Notes under the pieces: model-generated
Seen by the model: the letters and a program-made list of their open reading frames with translations, nothing else
What the model was told of the DNA's origin: nothing
Database searches by the model: none
Part shown: positions 25,387-35,031 of the stretch, piece by piece
How positions within the stretch are numbered: position 1 is the stretch's first letter
How the letters are laid out: the number at the start of each line of letters is the position of its first letter
Translations under genes and position numbers: made by a program
Assembly (NCBI RefSeq): GCF_004168625.1
Contig: NZ_SDWW01000040.1
Coordinates: 1-42,752, forward strand
Direction of reading: 5' to 3'
DNA: 42,752 nt
Source of the DNA: Pengzhenrongella frigida
GTDB lineage: Bacteria; Actinomycetota; Actinomycetes; Actinomycetales; Cellulomonadaceae

Positions 25387-26045
25387 CGCGGACCGCCGGT
25401 ACCCGGGACGAGAACGAGCCAGGCGGTGCCGTCAGCGGCGAGCGCAGCGAGGACCTCGGGCAGCGACCCGGTCGGGACGAGCACGTGGACGGTCGTCCGG
25501 CTCCCGACGGCGAACGCGCCGGCCGGGCGCGCGACCTCGGCGACCTCGAGGTTCGCGGCGAGCTGCCGTGGAGCGGCGCTCACCTCGCCGTCGAGCTCGG
25601 GGGTCACCCACAGGTCGACCTGCGCCCCCTCGACGACACCCGCCGATGGCGCGTCCGCCACCACCACGGGCACGGGCCGGACGTCGAGCGCGGCGGCCTC
25701 CCCGAGGGCGGAGAGGGGCACGAGCTCGCCGGCGGCCACCGTGCGCAGCACGACCAGGCCCGACGGCGGTGCGGCCGTCGCGGCCAGGTAGTGGCCGGCC
25801 TCGGCCGATCCGAGCCGCACCCGCCCGACGACGAGGTCGGCACCCGAGACCGTCTCGCCGGGCGTCAAGGTGCCGCGTGCGACGTAGACCGGGGTGTTCG
25901 CCTCCGCCGCGGACACGACCCACGCTCCGAGTGCGACCGCTGCGGCCACCATCACCACTCCGGCCAGCAGCCGGGGGTCGCGCCAGGTCGGACGGCGCAG
26001 CCGCACCGCGACCGGGCTCACCGGTTCTCGCCACGTTGCGACCAT
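25383..26045 (-). CDS. SAF-domain protein (CpaB/RcpC-like), single-pass membrane
   Basis: This 220-residue protein has an N-terminal cytoplasmic stretch, one membrane helix at about 27-45 (LLAGVVMVAAAVALGAWVV), then a SAF domain (about 50-110: VYVARGTLTPGETVSGADLVVGRVRL; LVVLRTVAAGELVPLSAL). A beta-rich part with VPVVVADAPSAGVVEGAQVDLWVTP follows. This is the layout of CpaB/RcpC, a periplasmic gating or peptidoglycan-associated part of Tad pili, and of related SAF proteins in actinobacteria. It starts the two-gene transcript with the CpaE-like ATPase (overlap GTGA). The divergent upstream region holds a palindrome and an HTH gene. Confidence 0.75.
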   Translation of the reverse strand: MVATWREPVSPVAVRLRRPTWRDPRLLAGVVMVAAAVALGAWVVSAAEANTPVYVARGTLTPGETVSGADLVVGRVRLGSAEAGHYLAATAAPPSGLVVLRTVAAGELVPLSALGEAAALDVRPVPVVVADAPSAGVVEGAQVDLWVTPELDGEVSAAPRQLAANLEVAEVARPAGAFAVGSRTTVHVLVPTGSLPEVLAALAADGTAWLVLVPGTGGPR

Positions 26046-26082
26046 GTCCGCGCCCCCTGCTCGGCCGGTAACCGCCTCGAGT

Positions 26083-26114
26083 GCCCATCATGGGCGATTC
26101 CGCCCGATTGCGCA
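26083..26114. promoter_or_regulatory. palindrome and 10-bp-spaced direct repeats in the SAF/HTH divergent promoter
   Basis: GCCCAT-C-ATGGGC (26083-26095) is a perfect 13-bp inverted repeat with one central base. Directly after it CGATTCCGCC and CGATTGCGCA (from 26095 and 26105) form a direct repeat with a 10-bp period. MerR-like single-domain proteins such as BldC bind direct repeats with helical-turn spacing. The divergent HTH protein encoded 50 bp away is a candidate binder. Confidence 0.4.
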
Positions 26115-26155
26115 GGTGAGTTGTGGAGGACTCCCGGATCGACCGAGGTGCGTGC

Positions 26156-26161
26156 CAGACT
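26156..26161 (+). promoter_or_regulatory. -10 element of the leaderless HTH-gene promoter
   Basis: CAGACT ends 6 nt before ATG 26168 (spacer TCGGGC). No ribosome-binding site is present in the spacer. Confidence 0.5.
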
Positions 26162-26167
26162 TCGGGC

Positions 26168-26404
26168 ATGTCCTCCCGGTTCCTCACGCTCGCCGATGTG
26201 ACCGAGGTGCTCAACATCTCCGCCGCCCAGGCGTACGCACTCGTCCGCACGGGCGAGCTCCCCGCGATCCAGATCGGCGGGCGGGCGCAGTGGCGGGTCG
26301 AGGCGAGCGAGCTCGAGTCGTACATCGAGCGGATGTACGCGCAGACCCGGGCGCGCATCGGCGTCGAGTCGGACGCGTCTGGGCAGGACCGCTCGGCCGA
26401 CTGA
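26168..26404 (+). CDS. excisionase-type helix-turn-helix protein (HTH_17/BldC-like)
   Basis: This 78-residue protein is a single MerR-like winged-helix: FLTLADVTEVLNISAAQAYALVRTGELPAIQIGGRAQWRVEASELESYIERMYAQ. The LTLADVxExLNIS helix-turn and the QIGGRxxWRV wing are typical of excisionase/BldC-type DNA-binding proteins. A short acidic tail follows. There is no integrase or other mobile gene nearby, so it is more likely a chromosomal regulator, perhaps of the divergent SAF-CpaE genes or of itself. ATG 26168 is chosen because of the -10 spacing and because the domain begins at once; 15 upstream in-frame residues (from 26123) are not family-like. Confidence 0.82.
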   Translation: MSSRFLTLADVTEVLNISAAQAYALVRTGELPAIQIGGRAQWRVEASELESYIERMYAQTRARIGVESDASGQDRSAD

Positions 26405-26421
26405 CTGACTGACCGACCGAC
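26399..26421 (+). repeat. GACT/GACC 4-bp repeats across the HTH gene stop
   Basis: GACTGACTGACTGACCGACCGACTG runs through the stop codon (TGA 26402-26404). Further TGAs follow at 26406 and 26410, so all three frames are closed within 11 bp. Confidence 0.8.
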
Positions 26422-26445
26422 TGCGGCGTTTCATTCAGAGCGCCC

Positions 26446-26496
26446 GCTCCCTAGGAACGCCCGCTCAGTCGGAAGGCACGCTCAGTCCGAACGCAC
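26446..26496. repeat. 17-bp tandem repeat at the end of the 176-aa gene
   Basis: GCTCAGTCGGAAGGCAC (26463-26479) and GCTCAGTCCGAACGCAC (26480-26496) match at 15 of 17 positions. A more diverged unit (GCTCCCTAGGAACGCCC, 26446-26462) comes before. The right unit contains the minus-strand stop (TCA 26482-26484); the middle unit repeats that stop 17 bp downstream in another frame. Confidence 0.8.
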
Positions 26497-27012
26497 GACC
26501 CGGATCGACACGAACGGGACGGCCCACAGCTGCGCGGCACCCGTGCCGCCGTCGACCCCGGTGGCCAGATCGAGATGATCGGCCCCGACGCGTTCGATCC
26601 GACCCGCGAGCTCGGTGCCGTCGGCGACGATGCGGACCGCCACCCGGTCCCGCGCCAGCGCCCGCAGGGCGTACCCCAGCCCGAGCCGTCGCGCCACCTC
26701 GCCCGTCGCGGGGGCGGAGCGCGCGGGCAACCCCCGCACGGCAGCCACCGCTGCGAGCGGCACGAGCGCGCGTCGAGGCCCCTCGGCGACGAGCAGCCAG
26801 TGGGCGGCCACCTCGAGCAGCTGCCCGGCGACCACGTGCCCGCCGGCGACCGAGATCCGCACCTCCGCACCGAGGGCCGCGCGTAGCCGGTCGCCGAGCT
26901 CCACCCCCGCAAGCTCGGCGCGCGTCAGATCGGCCACCTCGACCACTCGCTCTGCCGCCTGCGCGGCCTCGAGCTGGGCCTCCATATCCGCAAAGAGTGC
27001 TTCCCACCGCAT
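26482..27012 (-). CDS. conserved-looking 176-aa protein of unknown function
   Basis: The first 30 residues (MRWEALFADMEAQLEAAQAAERVVEVADLT) form an amphipathic, coiled-coil-like helix. Two similar beta-rich halves follow: residues about 45-90 (RAALGAEVRISVAGGHVVAGQLLEVAAHWLLVAEG) and about 115-165 (ALARDRVAVRIVADGTELAGRIERVGADHLDLATG). Each has the V-R-I-x(3)-G-x(3)-G-x-I/L-x-x-V-x(3)-x-L pattern of a small Sm/SH3-like barrel. No membrane segment or catalytic motif is seen. TACGGT lies 6 nt before the ATG, so it has a leaderless promoter. It is divergent from the LysM gene and convergent with the HTH gene. I do not recognise the family; RNA or protein binding by a tandem SH3-like fold is a guess. 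Confidence 0.75.
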   Translation of the reverse strand: MRWEALFADMEAQLEAAQAAERVVEVADLTRAELAGVELGDRLRAALGAEVRISVAGGHVVAGQLLEVAAHWLLVAEGPRRALVPLAAVAAVRGLPARSAPATGEVARRLGLGYALRALARDRVAVRIVADGTELAGRIERVGADHLDLATGVDGGTGAAQLWAVPFVSIRVVRSD

Positions 27013-27018
27013 CCGCCC

Positions 27019-27024
27019 ACCGTA
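27019..27024 (-). promoter_or_regulatory. -10 element of the leaderless promoter for the 176-aa gene
   Basis: On the minus strand TACGGT is followed by GGGCGG (6 nt) and ATG 27012. Confidence 0.5.
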
Positions 27025-27067
27025 GGGCGCGCACCCCGTCGAACCGTCCCCAACGCATGACTACCCC

Positions 27068-27096
27068 TGGACAAGTGCGCCCGTTCCCGGTAAGCC
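27068..27096 (+). promoter_or_regulatory. promoter of the LysM-Rv3235 operon
   Basis: TGGACA (27068-27073), a 17-nt spacer and TAAGCC (27091-27096) make a good housekeeping-type promoter and the best -35/-10 pair in the window. The leader of about 55 nt contains two perfect copies of CATCAAACGG (27122-27131 and 27132-27141) and the ribosome-binding site AGGAGG just before the ATG. Confidence 0.55.
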
Positions 27097-27121
27097 TGAC
27101 CCACCGAACGACAGCAAACAT

Positions 27122-27141
27122 CATCAAACGGCATCAAACGG
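27122..27141 (+). repeat. 10-bp direct repeat in the LysM gene leader
   Basis: CATCAAACGG occurs twice in tandem without mismatch, in an unusually A-rich island 20 bp before the LysM start codon. It lies downstream of the likely transcription start, so it would be part of the message. Confidence 0.7.
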
Positions 27142-27160
27142 TGACCCAGGAGGTCTTTCG

Positions 27161-28174
27161 ATGATCAGGAGCACCCACCCCCGGTCCCCCGCGTGGCCGG
27201 ACCCTGCGCTGCCCGACCGCACCCGTCCGGCGGACACACATCGCCCCGTCCGACTCGCCAGCCTGGCGGGCGCGGCGAGCGCAGCGCTGGCCGCCGCCGG
27301 CGCGCTCAGCACGCGGCTCGCGGCGATCGCCCCCGAGGCCGTGTCCGGGCTGACCCCGGTCGACGAGCTGGTCGGGCTCGGTGCGCTCGCCGCCGGTGCC
27401 GCCGTCGCGTGGTGGCTCGCCCTGGGGTTGGTGACGGCGGTGGGGTGCGCAGCCGTCCGGGGGCTCGGTCGACGCTGGTCCGCCGGTGAACGGTTCGTCG
27501 CCCGGCACGCCCCCGCGATCGTCCGCCGGGGTTTGGCACTGACGATCGGGGCCGGGGTGGGCCTGGTCTCGGTGATCGTGCCGGCCGTCGCCCAGGCTGC
27601 CGATCCGCCGGTCGACCTCGGCTGGGTCGCCACACGAGTCGCCGTGGACCCCGCGGAGGGTGGGACCGGCTCCGATGCACCCCGCCCCGCCGAGGCTGCA
27701 CCGACGGCAGGTGCCGAGGTCTCGGCCACCCCGTCGGAGCCGACCACGAGCACGCCGGCGCCAACGGCGAGCGCGTCAGCACCGACCGCGGGCGCACCGG
27801 TACCAACGGCGAGCGCACCGGCACCGACGGCAAGCACGTCAGCACCAGCAGCGGGTGCGCCGGAACCCACCGCGAGCGCGTCGGATCCCGCGGTGGGCGC
27901 GTCGGAGTCCCCACCCGACCCTGCCGCCGCCGAACAACGTGTCACCGTGCAGGCCGGCGACAGCTTGTGGAGGATCGCGGCCGACCACCTCGCCCTCGAC
28001 GCCAGCGACGCGGACATCGCCGTCGCCTGGCCCGCCTGGTTCGAGACGAACCGGGCGGTCGTCGGCGACGACCCCCACCAGATCCACCCCGGGCAGGTCC
28101 TGTCCGCCCCGGGACGGGCCACCCAGGCCGGTCAGGCGACTCCACCCGCTCACACCACCGGGAGCCGATCATGA
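27161..28174 (+). CDS. LysM-domain membrane protein with long Pro/Ala/Thr linker
   Basis: This 337-residue protein has about three hydrophobic segments: about 28-50 (VRLASLAGAASAALAAAGALST), 66-95 (LGALAAGAAVAWWLALGLVTAVG) and 125-148 (LALTIGAGVGLVSVIVPAVAQA). A Pro/Ala/Thr/Ser-rich linker (about 165-260) made of imperfect repeats like APTASAPAPTAS would be extracytoplasmic. The C-terminal LysM domain (about 263-325: VTVQAGDSLWRIAADHL; NRAVVGDDPHQIHPGQVLSAP) binds peptidoglycan. It probably links membrane and cell wall. It starts at ATG 27161 with AGGAGG upstream. Its stop overlaps the Rv3235-like gene (ATGA), so both are coupled. Confidence 0.85.
   Translation: MIRSTHPRSPAWPDPALPDRTRPADTHRPVRLASLAGAASAALAAAGALSTRLAAIAPEAVSGLTPVDELVGLGALAAGAAVAWWLALGLVTAVGCAAVRGLGRRWSAGERFVARHAPAIVRRGLALTIGAGVGLVSVIVPAVAQAADPPVDLGWVATRVAVDPAEGGTGSDAPRPAEAAPTAGAEVSATPSEPTTSTPAPTASASAPTAGAPVPTASAPAPTASTSAPAAGAPEPTASASDPAVGASESPPDPAAAEQRVTVQAGDSLWRIAADHLALDASDADIAVAWPAWFETNRAVVGDDPHQIHPGQVLSAPGRATQAGQATPPAHTTGSRS
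27755..27905 (+). repeat. imperfect coding repeats for the Pro/Ala/Thr linker
   Basis: Imperfect 12-18-bp modules of the type GCACCGACGGCAAGC and GTCAGCACCGACCGCGGG recur across about 150 bp and code for (A/S)PTA(S/G)A elements. Such stretches change length easily between strains. Confidence 0.6.
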
Positions 28175-28884
28175 GCGCCGCGACGGTCGCGAGCGAGCCG
28201 GAGGACGTCCCCGCAGCAACCCTCACAGCGGCGCCCATCACGGCAGCGCCCATCACCGCGGCGCCCGTCATCGCCACGTCCGCTATCGCGACTCCAGCGA
28301 CCGCACGAGACCGAAGGACCCCGCAGACCCGAGTGGCCGACGCCGCGGCTGCCCCCGACGTCCCCGACGCTCCGGGACGCACGACGCCCGCACGGGTCCG
28401 GCTGACCCCGCTCGTGGAGCCGGCCGCGCGGGTCGTCTGGGCGGAGAGCCCGGCGTTCTCCCAGCCGCCGATCGCCGGTTCGGCGATGGCCCTCGCCCGC
28501 TGGCGACCGCCCGGGCCTGACGCAGATTCGGCCGGCGCGACCGAGCGCCCGCGCCTGCCCGACCCGACCAAGATGTGCTGCGCAATGGTCCAAGCCGCGG
28601 TCGAGGCGCTGCGCGGGAACCGCCCGCTCGCGCAGCTCGCGCGGTGGGTGTCGCCGGAGGTCTACGAGCAGCTCACCGCACGCTCGGCCCTCACCCAGCG
28701 CGTGCTCGGCCCGGGCGAGGCGACCCACCGTGCCTCGATCCGCCGGATCCGGTTGTTCCGGCTCGGCGAGTTCGCGGCGGAGGCGACGGTCGTGGTCGAG
28801 GACGGCCCCCGCGTGCGGGCGGTGGCCGTACGACTCGAGGGCCACCGCGGCCACTGGCGCGCGACGGCCCTCGAGATCGGCTGA
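28171..28884 (+). CDS. Rv3235-family protein
   Basis: This 237-residue protein has a low-complexity Ala/Thr/Pro N-terminal third (with the repeat AAPITAAPITAAPVIAT). A conserved C-terminal domain follows from about 135: MVQAAVEALRGNRPLAQLARWVSPEVYEQLTAR, HRASIRRIRLFRLGEFAAEATVVVEDGPRVRAVAVRLEGHRGHWRATALEIG. This matches the pattern of the actinobacterial Rv3235 family, which lies just upstream of secA in mycobacteria as here. The function is unknown; the fold resembles small beta-rich NTF2-like domains. It is coupled to the LysM gene by ATGA and ends 22 bp from the convergent secA stop. It has no signal peptide. Confidence 0.8.
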   Translation: MSAATVASEPEDVPAATLTAAPITAAPITAAPVIATSAIATPATARDRRTPQTRVADAAAAPDVPDAPGRTTPARVRLTPLVEPAARVVWAESPAFSQPPIAGSAMALARWRPPGPDADSAGATERPRLPDPTKMCCAMVQAAVEALRGNRPLAQLARWVSPEVYEQLTARSALTQRVLGPGEATHRASIRRIRLFRLGEFAAEATVVVEDGPRVRAVAVRLEGHRGHWRATALEIG

Positions 28885-28906
28885 ACGTGGAACGAGGCGG
28901 CGAGCC

Positions 28907-31813
<2,907 letters not shown>

Positions 31814-31934
31814 GCATGACTCCCTGGTTTTTCTTGTGTCCGCGGCCGGGTGGCCGGACGGATCCACGTCTCGCGGCCGCCCCACCGGTACGTGCGCACG
31901 CACTCGCGCGGCAGCAGGCGGACAGCCCGTCCCC

Positions 31935-31940
31935 ATCGTA
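31935..31940 (-). promoter_or_regulatory. possible -10 element for secA
   Basis: On the minus strand TACGAT lies 121 nt before the secA GTG, giving a leader of about 115 nt. No convincing -35 is seen. The A-rich GAAAAACCAGGGAG string directly before the start is the ribosome-binding region. Confidence 0.35.
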
Positions 31941-31953
31941 GGCGAGCGATCCG

Positions 31954-32958
31954 CTAGATGACCCGCTCCCCGCGCGGTCGAAGCGCAACGATCGCGGCCG
32001 CGAGCAGCGCGGCGCCGGCCACCCCGGCCGGGCCGAGCCGCTCGCCGAGGAGCAGCGCAGCGCCGACGGCGGCTGTCAGCGGCTCGAGCAGCGCGAGCAC
32101 CGCGGCCGTCGTGGCGGGCACCCGCCGCAGCCCGGCGAAATACGCGCCGTACGCGGCGGCTGTGGGCACCGCACCCAGGAAGCCGATCAGCAGCCAGCCG
32201 TCCGCCCCGCTCGGTGCGACGAGCCCGGCGCCGACGACGGCGGCGAACGGCAGGAGCACCGCGCCGCCGAGCGAGAAGGACACCGCAGTGAGCGTCAGCG
32301 GCTCGAGCCCCGGGAGCGGCCGACTGTTCAACAGGGTCATCACCGCGAACGCGATCGCCGACACGAGCGCCAGGCCGAGCCCGAGCCCGAACCGGGGTCC
32401 GCCGGTCGCCGGCACCCCGAGGAGCAGTGCGAGGCCAGCGAGTGCCAGGCCCATCGCGACGACCACGTGGGTGGCAGGTCGCCGTCGGGCACGCGCTGCG
32501 GTGGCGACGGCCACGACCACCGGCGCCGCCCCCAGCGCGACGAACGTGGCGGCCGACACCGAGGCGAGCGACACGGCCACGAAGTAGGTCGCCTGGTACG
32601 TCGCCGCGAGCGCGCCGGTGGCCAGGATGCGGATCACGACCGGGCGCGAGCGCCCCACGGTGGGCCGCCACGGCGTCCGGCGCACCCGCCCGGCCACCAG
32701 GAGACCGGCGGCCAGCACGCCACCGCCCACGAGCAGGCGATAGCTCGCCACCGCGATCATCGACAGGTCGCTGCCGGCGGCGAGGAAGGTCCCGGCGATC
32801 CCGCCGCTCCCCCACAGCACCGCGCCAACGACGACGAGAGCGAAGTCGCGCGGGCGCATCCCCCACGACTCGACCGGACCCCCGGCCGACCCATCGGCCG
32901 ACGCCACGGGCGGGTCCGGGCGGGTTCGCCCCACGCTCGGTCGCGGTGGCGGGCGCAT
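31954..32958 (-). CDS. EamA/DMT-family transporter
   Basis: This 334-residue membrane protein has about ten hydrophobic helices in two EamA repeats, typical of drug/metabolite transporters of the RhaT/YdcZ type. The first helix is [22 protein letters not shown]. The repeat signature [13 protein letters not shown] comes at the end of the first half, and [31 protein letters not shown] ends the second half (the EPxxA.....GE motif). The substrate is unknown. ATG 32958 is chosen because AGCCTA (minus TAGGCT) ends 7 nt before it. It adds a 32-residue Pro/Arg-rich head; an ATG at 32862 directly before the first helix is an alternative. It lies between secA and the ycaQ-like gene, a place without such a gene in mycobacteria. 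Confidence 0.8.
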   Translation of the reverse strand: MRPPPRPSVGRTRPDPPVASADGSAGGPVESWGMRPRDFALVVVGAVLWGSGGIAGTFLAAGSDLSMIAVASYRLLVGGGVLAAGLLVAGRVRRTPWRPTVGRSRPVVIRILATGALAATYQATYFVAVSLASVSAATFVALGAAPVVVAVATAARARRRPATHVVVAMGLALAGLALLLGVPATGGPRFGLGLGLALVSAIAFAVMTLLNSRPLPGLEPLTLTAVSFSLGGAVLLPFAAVVGAGLVAPSGADGWLLIGFLGAVPTAAAYGAYFAGLRRVPATTAAVLALLEPLTAAVGAALLLGERLGPAGVAGAALLAAAIVALRPRGERVI

Positions 32959-32965
32959 CCTGCGG

Positions 32966-32971
32966 AGCCTA
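32966..32971 (-). promoter_or_regulatory. -10 element of the leaderless EamA-gene promoter
   Basis: On the minus strand TAGGCT is followed by CCGCAGG (7 nt) and ATG 32958. Confidence 0.45.
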
Positions 32972-32975
32972 CTGG

Positions 32976-33016
32976 GCACCTGCGGTGCCAGTGCGCGCAC
33001 CTGCGGCGCCAATGCG
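32976..33016. repeat. 21-bp-period direct repeat in the EamA promoter region
   Basis: GCACCTGCGGTGCCAGTGCG (32976-32995) and GCACCTGCGGCGCCAATGCG (32997-33016) match at 18 of 20 positions with a 21-bp period, two helical turns. They lie just upstream (minus strand) of the TAGGCT -10 and so cover the -35 area. They could be an activator or repressor site, or a simple duplication. Confidence 0.65.
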
Positions 33017-33026
33017 CCAGCCGGTA

Positions 33027-33058
33027 CCCGGCGTCAGACGTGCCCGGCGTCAGACCGT
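33027..33058. repeat. 16-bp tandem duplication at the ycaQ-like gene end
   Basis: CCCGGCGTCAGACGTG (33027-33042) and CCCGGCGTCAGACCGT (33043-33058) share their first 13 bases. The right copy contains the gene's stop (TCA 33050-33052 on the plus strand) and its last codons, and the left copy repeats the stop 16 bp downstream in another frame. Confidence 0.8.
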
Positions 33059-34297
33059 CGCGAGCGCGGCCGCGAGGGAGGCGGCGAGGTCACCGCGCCG
33101 CGGGTCGGCGACCTCGATGTCGTCCAGCGCGAGCCAGCCGGCCAGCTCGCGCAGCTCGGCGGCGAGCTCGTGCGGGGTCTCGGCGGGGGCCCCGTCCTCG
33201 GCGAACGCCCCGACGACCCGCAGCACCGCCGCGGCGCGATCCGCCTTGAGGTCGACCCGGGCCGCGATCCGCTCCCCCAGCAGGAACGGCAGCACGTAGT
33301 AGCCGTGCACCCGCTGGGCCGCGGGCACGTAGATCTCGATGCGGTAGTGCATCGCGAACAGCTCCTCGAGCCGACGCCGCTCGAACACCAGCGGGTCGAA
33401 CGGGCTCAGCAGGGTGCGGGCCGAGGCCCGGCGCGGGTGACGCGCACCGGTGTGCAGGTAGGCGACCCGGTCCCAGCCGCGGACGGTCACGGGTCGCAGC
33501 ACACCCTGTTCCACGAGCTCGTCGATCGCGCGGCGGGCCGGCGTGAGCCGGAGCCGGAAGTAGTCGGCCAGGCAGCGGACCGTGCCCACGCCGTGCGCGC
33601 GGGCGGAGATCTCCACGAGCGCGCGGATCGCGTCGTCGTCCGCGATCGGGGGTGCGGCCAGCACCGCCGGGGGCAGGACGCGCTCGGTGAGGTCGTAGCA
33701 CCGCTCGAACGACGCGGTCCGACGTGCGGAGGTGACCTCGCCGGTGAAGAAGAGGAACTCGAGCGCCCGCTTGGCCACCGTCCAGTTCCAGCCCCAGTCG
33801 GTGCGCACCCGGGGATGATCGCTCTCGTAGAACTGGTGCACCTCGCTCGCCGTCATCGGGCCCCGCTCGGCGATCAGCGTGCGGATCTCGGCCACGACTC
33901 CCGAATGCGCCAGCTCGACCCCGCTGATCGCACCCCAGGCCTCGGTGCGGTAGGCCCGCTGCCGCCACTCGAGCAGCCGGTACGTCGATGGCGGCACGTA
34001 CGACGCCATGTGCCCCCAGTACTCGACCAGGGAACGGGGCGCGGTGCCCGCGGCGCGGTCGAGCAGCGCGGGGTCGTACGCCCCCAGCCGTGAGTACACC
34101 GGCATCAGGTGGGCGCGGGCGAGGACGTTCACCGAGTCGATCTGGAGCAGACCGGTCCGGTCGACCACCTGCCGCAGGTGCCGCGGGGTGATCACCGTGC
34201 CGGGCTCGGGCCGCCGCCGGTCGAGTCCCTGCGCGCCGAGCGCGACGCGGCGGGCCTGGCTCAGGCTGAGCACGTCGACGGGGCGGGAGGTGAGCAT
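33050..34297 (-). CDS. YcaQ/AlkX-like winged-helix DNA glycosylase
   Basis: This 415-residue protein matches the HTH_42 (YcaQ) family, DNA glycosylases that unhook interstrand crosslinks and excise bulky N-alkyl lesions. The N-terminal winged helix holds the family's QxD catalytic motif in RTGLLQIDSVNVLARAHLMPVYSRLG (about 50-70). Later parts include RSLVEYWGHMASYVP, ERGPMTASEVHQF, WTVAKRALEFLFFTGEVTSARR, LLSPFDPLVFERRRLEELFAMHYRIEIYVP and GYYVLPFLLGERIAARVDLKADR (the Lys/Arg-rich conserved end). The length fits the family (about 400). ATG 34297 has GGGAGG 8 nt upstream. It is an insertion in the otherwise secA-hpf-comF order. Confidence 0.88.
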   Translation of the reverse strand: MLTSRPVDVLSLSQARRVALGAQGLDRRRPEPGTVITPRHLRQVVDRTGLLQIDSVNVLARAHLMPVYSRLGAYDPALLDRAAGTAPRSLVEYWGHMASYVPPSTYRLLEWRQRAYRTEAWGAISGVELAHSGVVAEIRTLIAERGPMTASEVHQFYESDHPRVRTDWGWNWTVAKRALEFLFFTGEVTSARRTASFERCYDLTERVLPPAVLAAPPIADDDAIRALVEISARAHGVGTVRCLADYFRLRLTPARRAIDELVEQGVLRPVTVRGWDRVAYLHTGARHPRRASARTLLSPFDPLVFERRRLEELFAMHYRIEIYVPAAQRVHGYYVLPFLLGERIAARVDLKADRAAAVLRVVGAFAEDGAPAETPHELAAELRELAGWLALDDIEVADPRRGDLAASLAAALATV

Positions 34298-34335
34298 GCG
34301 CCCATCCTCCCGCCCCGCACCGACATCTCGTGCTC

Positions 34336-34353
34336 GCACGCCTGGCGGCGTGC
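34336..34353 (-). terminator. hairpin after hpf
   Basis: GCACGCC-TGGC-GGCGTGC is a perfect 7-bp GC-rich stem with a 4-nt loop, 9 bp beyond the hpf stop and before the ycaQ-like gene on the same strand. It can separate the two transcripts. There is no T-tract. Confidence 0.55.
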
Positions 34354-34361
34354 CGGTCGTC

Positions 34362-35012
34362 CTAGCCGGCGACCCGCCGTTCGGTCGGCTGCGCCGGCAC
34401 GACGCCGGCCGAGGCGACCGGCTTGTCGAGCTTGATCACGCCATAGCTCCAGCCGTGGCGCCGGTAGGCCACGGACGGCTGCGCGGTCTCGGCGTCGATG
34501 AACAGGAAGAAGTCGTGCCCGACCATCTCCATCTCGTACAGCGCGTCGTCCACGGTCATCGGCGTGGCCGCGTGGACCTTCTCGCGGATGATCACGGGCG
34601 AGTCGCCGAGCGTGTGCTCGACAGCCTCACCGGGGACGGGCGGCGGCGGGGTGGGCGCGACGGGCTCCAGCGGACGCACGTCGACCGGCGCGAGCGGGGT
34701 GTTGTTGCGGTGGTCCTTGCGGCGGTCGCGCGACCGACGCAGCCGTTCGAGCAGCTTGGTGGTCGCGAGATCCAGGGCCGCGTACCGATCGTCCGCGGAC
34801 GCCTCGGCTCGCACGACCGGCCCCTTGTCACGCACCGTCAGCTCGACGCGTTCGGAAATCCCGGAAAGCCGCGGGTTGTTCTCGTGGGTGACCTCGACAT
34901 CGACCCGCTGCGCGGTGGGCGCGAGCTGGTTGATCTTGGCGAGCTTGTCCTCTACGTGCAGACGGAACTTCTCAGGCAGCTCGGTGTGCCGACCAACGAC
35001 GACGATCTCCAT
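34362..35012 (-). CDS. hpf: long-form ribosome hibernation promoting factor
   Basis: This 216-residue protein is the long HPF/RaiA form. The N-terminal S30AE domain (1-105: MEIVVVGRHTELPEKFRLHVEDKLAKINQL; VELTVRDKGPVVRAEASADDRYAALDLATTKLLERLRRSRDRRKDH) binds the ribosomal tRNA and mRNA channel. A Pro-rich linker follows, then the C-terminal dimerisation domain (VREKVHAA-like IREKVHAATPMTVDDALYEMEMVGHDFFLFIDAETAQPSVAYRRHGWSYGVIKL) that pairs ribosomes into 100S dimers. In mycobacteria the equivalent is Rv3241c next to secA1. ATG 35012 has GGAGG with a 5-nt spacer. A TGGCGGC-N10-GCCGCCA dyad lies 20 bp upstream. Confidence 0.93.
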   Translation of the reverse strand: MEIVVVGRHTELPEKFRLHVEDKLAKINQLAPTAQRVDVEVTHENNPRLSGISERVELTVRDKGPVVRAEASADDRYAALDLATTKLLERLRRSRDRRKDHRNNTPLAPVDVRPLEPVAPTPPPPVPGEAVEHTLGDSPVIIREKVHAATPMTVDDALYEMEMVGHDFFLFIDAETAQPSVAYRRHGWSYGVIKLDKPVASAGVVPAQPTERRVAG

Positions 35013-35031
35013 GCGGACCTCCGGAGTATCT

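Noticed and set aside
26168-26404. Prophage or integrative element marked by the excisionase-like protein
   Set aside because: There is no integrase, attachment-site repeat, tRNA or phage gene nearby, and base composition does not change.
31814-32866. N-terminal extension of secA by about 350 codons
   Set aside because: The open frame overlaps the EamA gene in another frame; SecA homology starts at GTG 31813, which has a ribosome-binding site.
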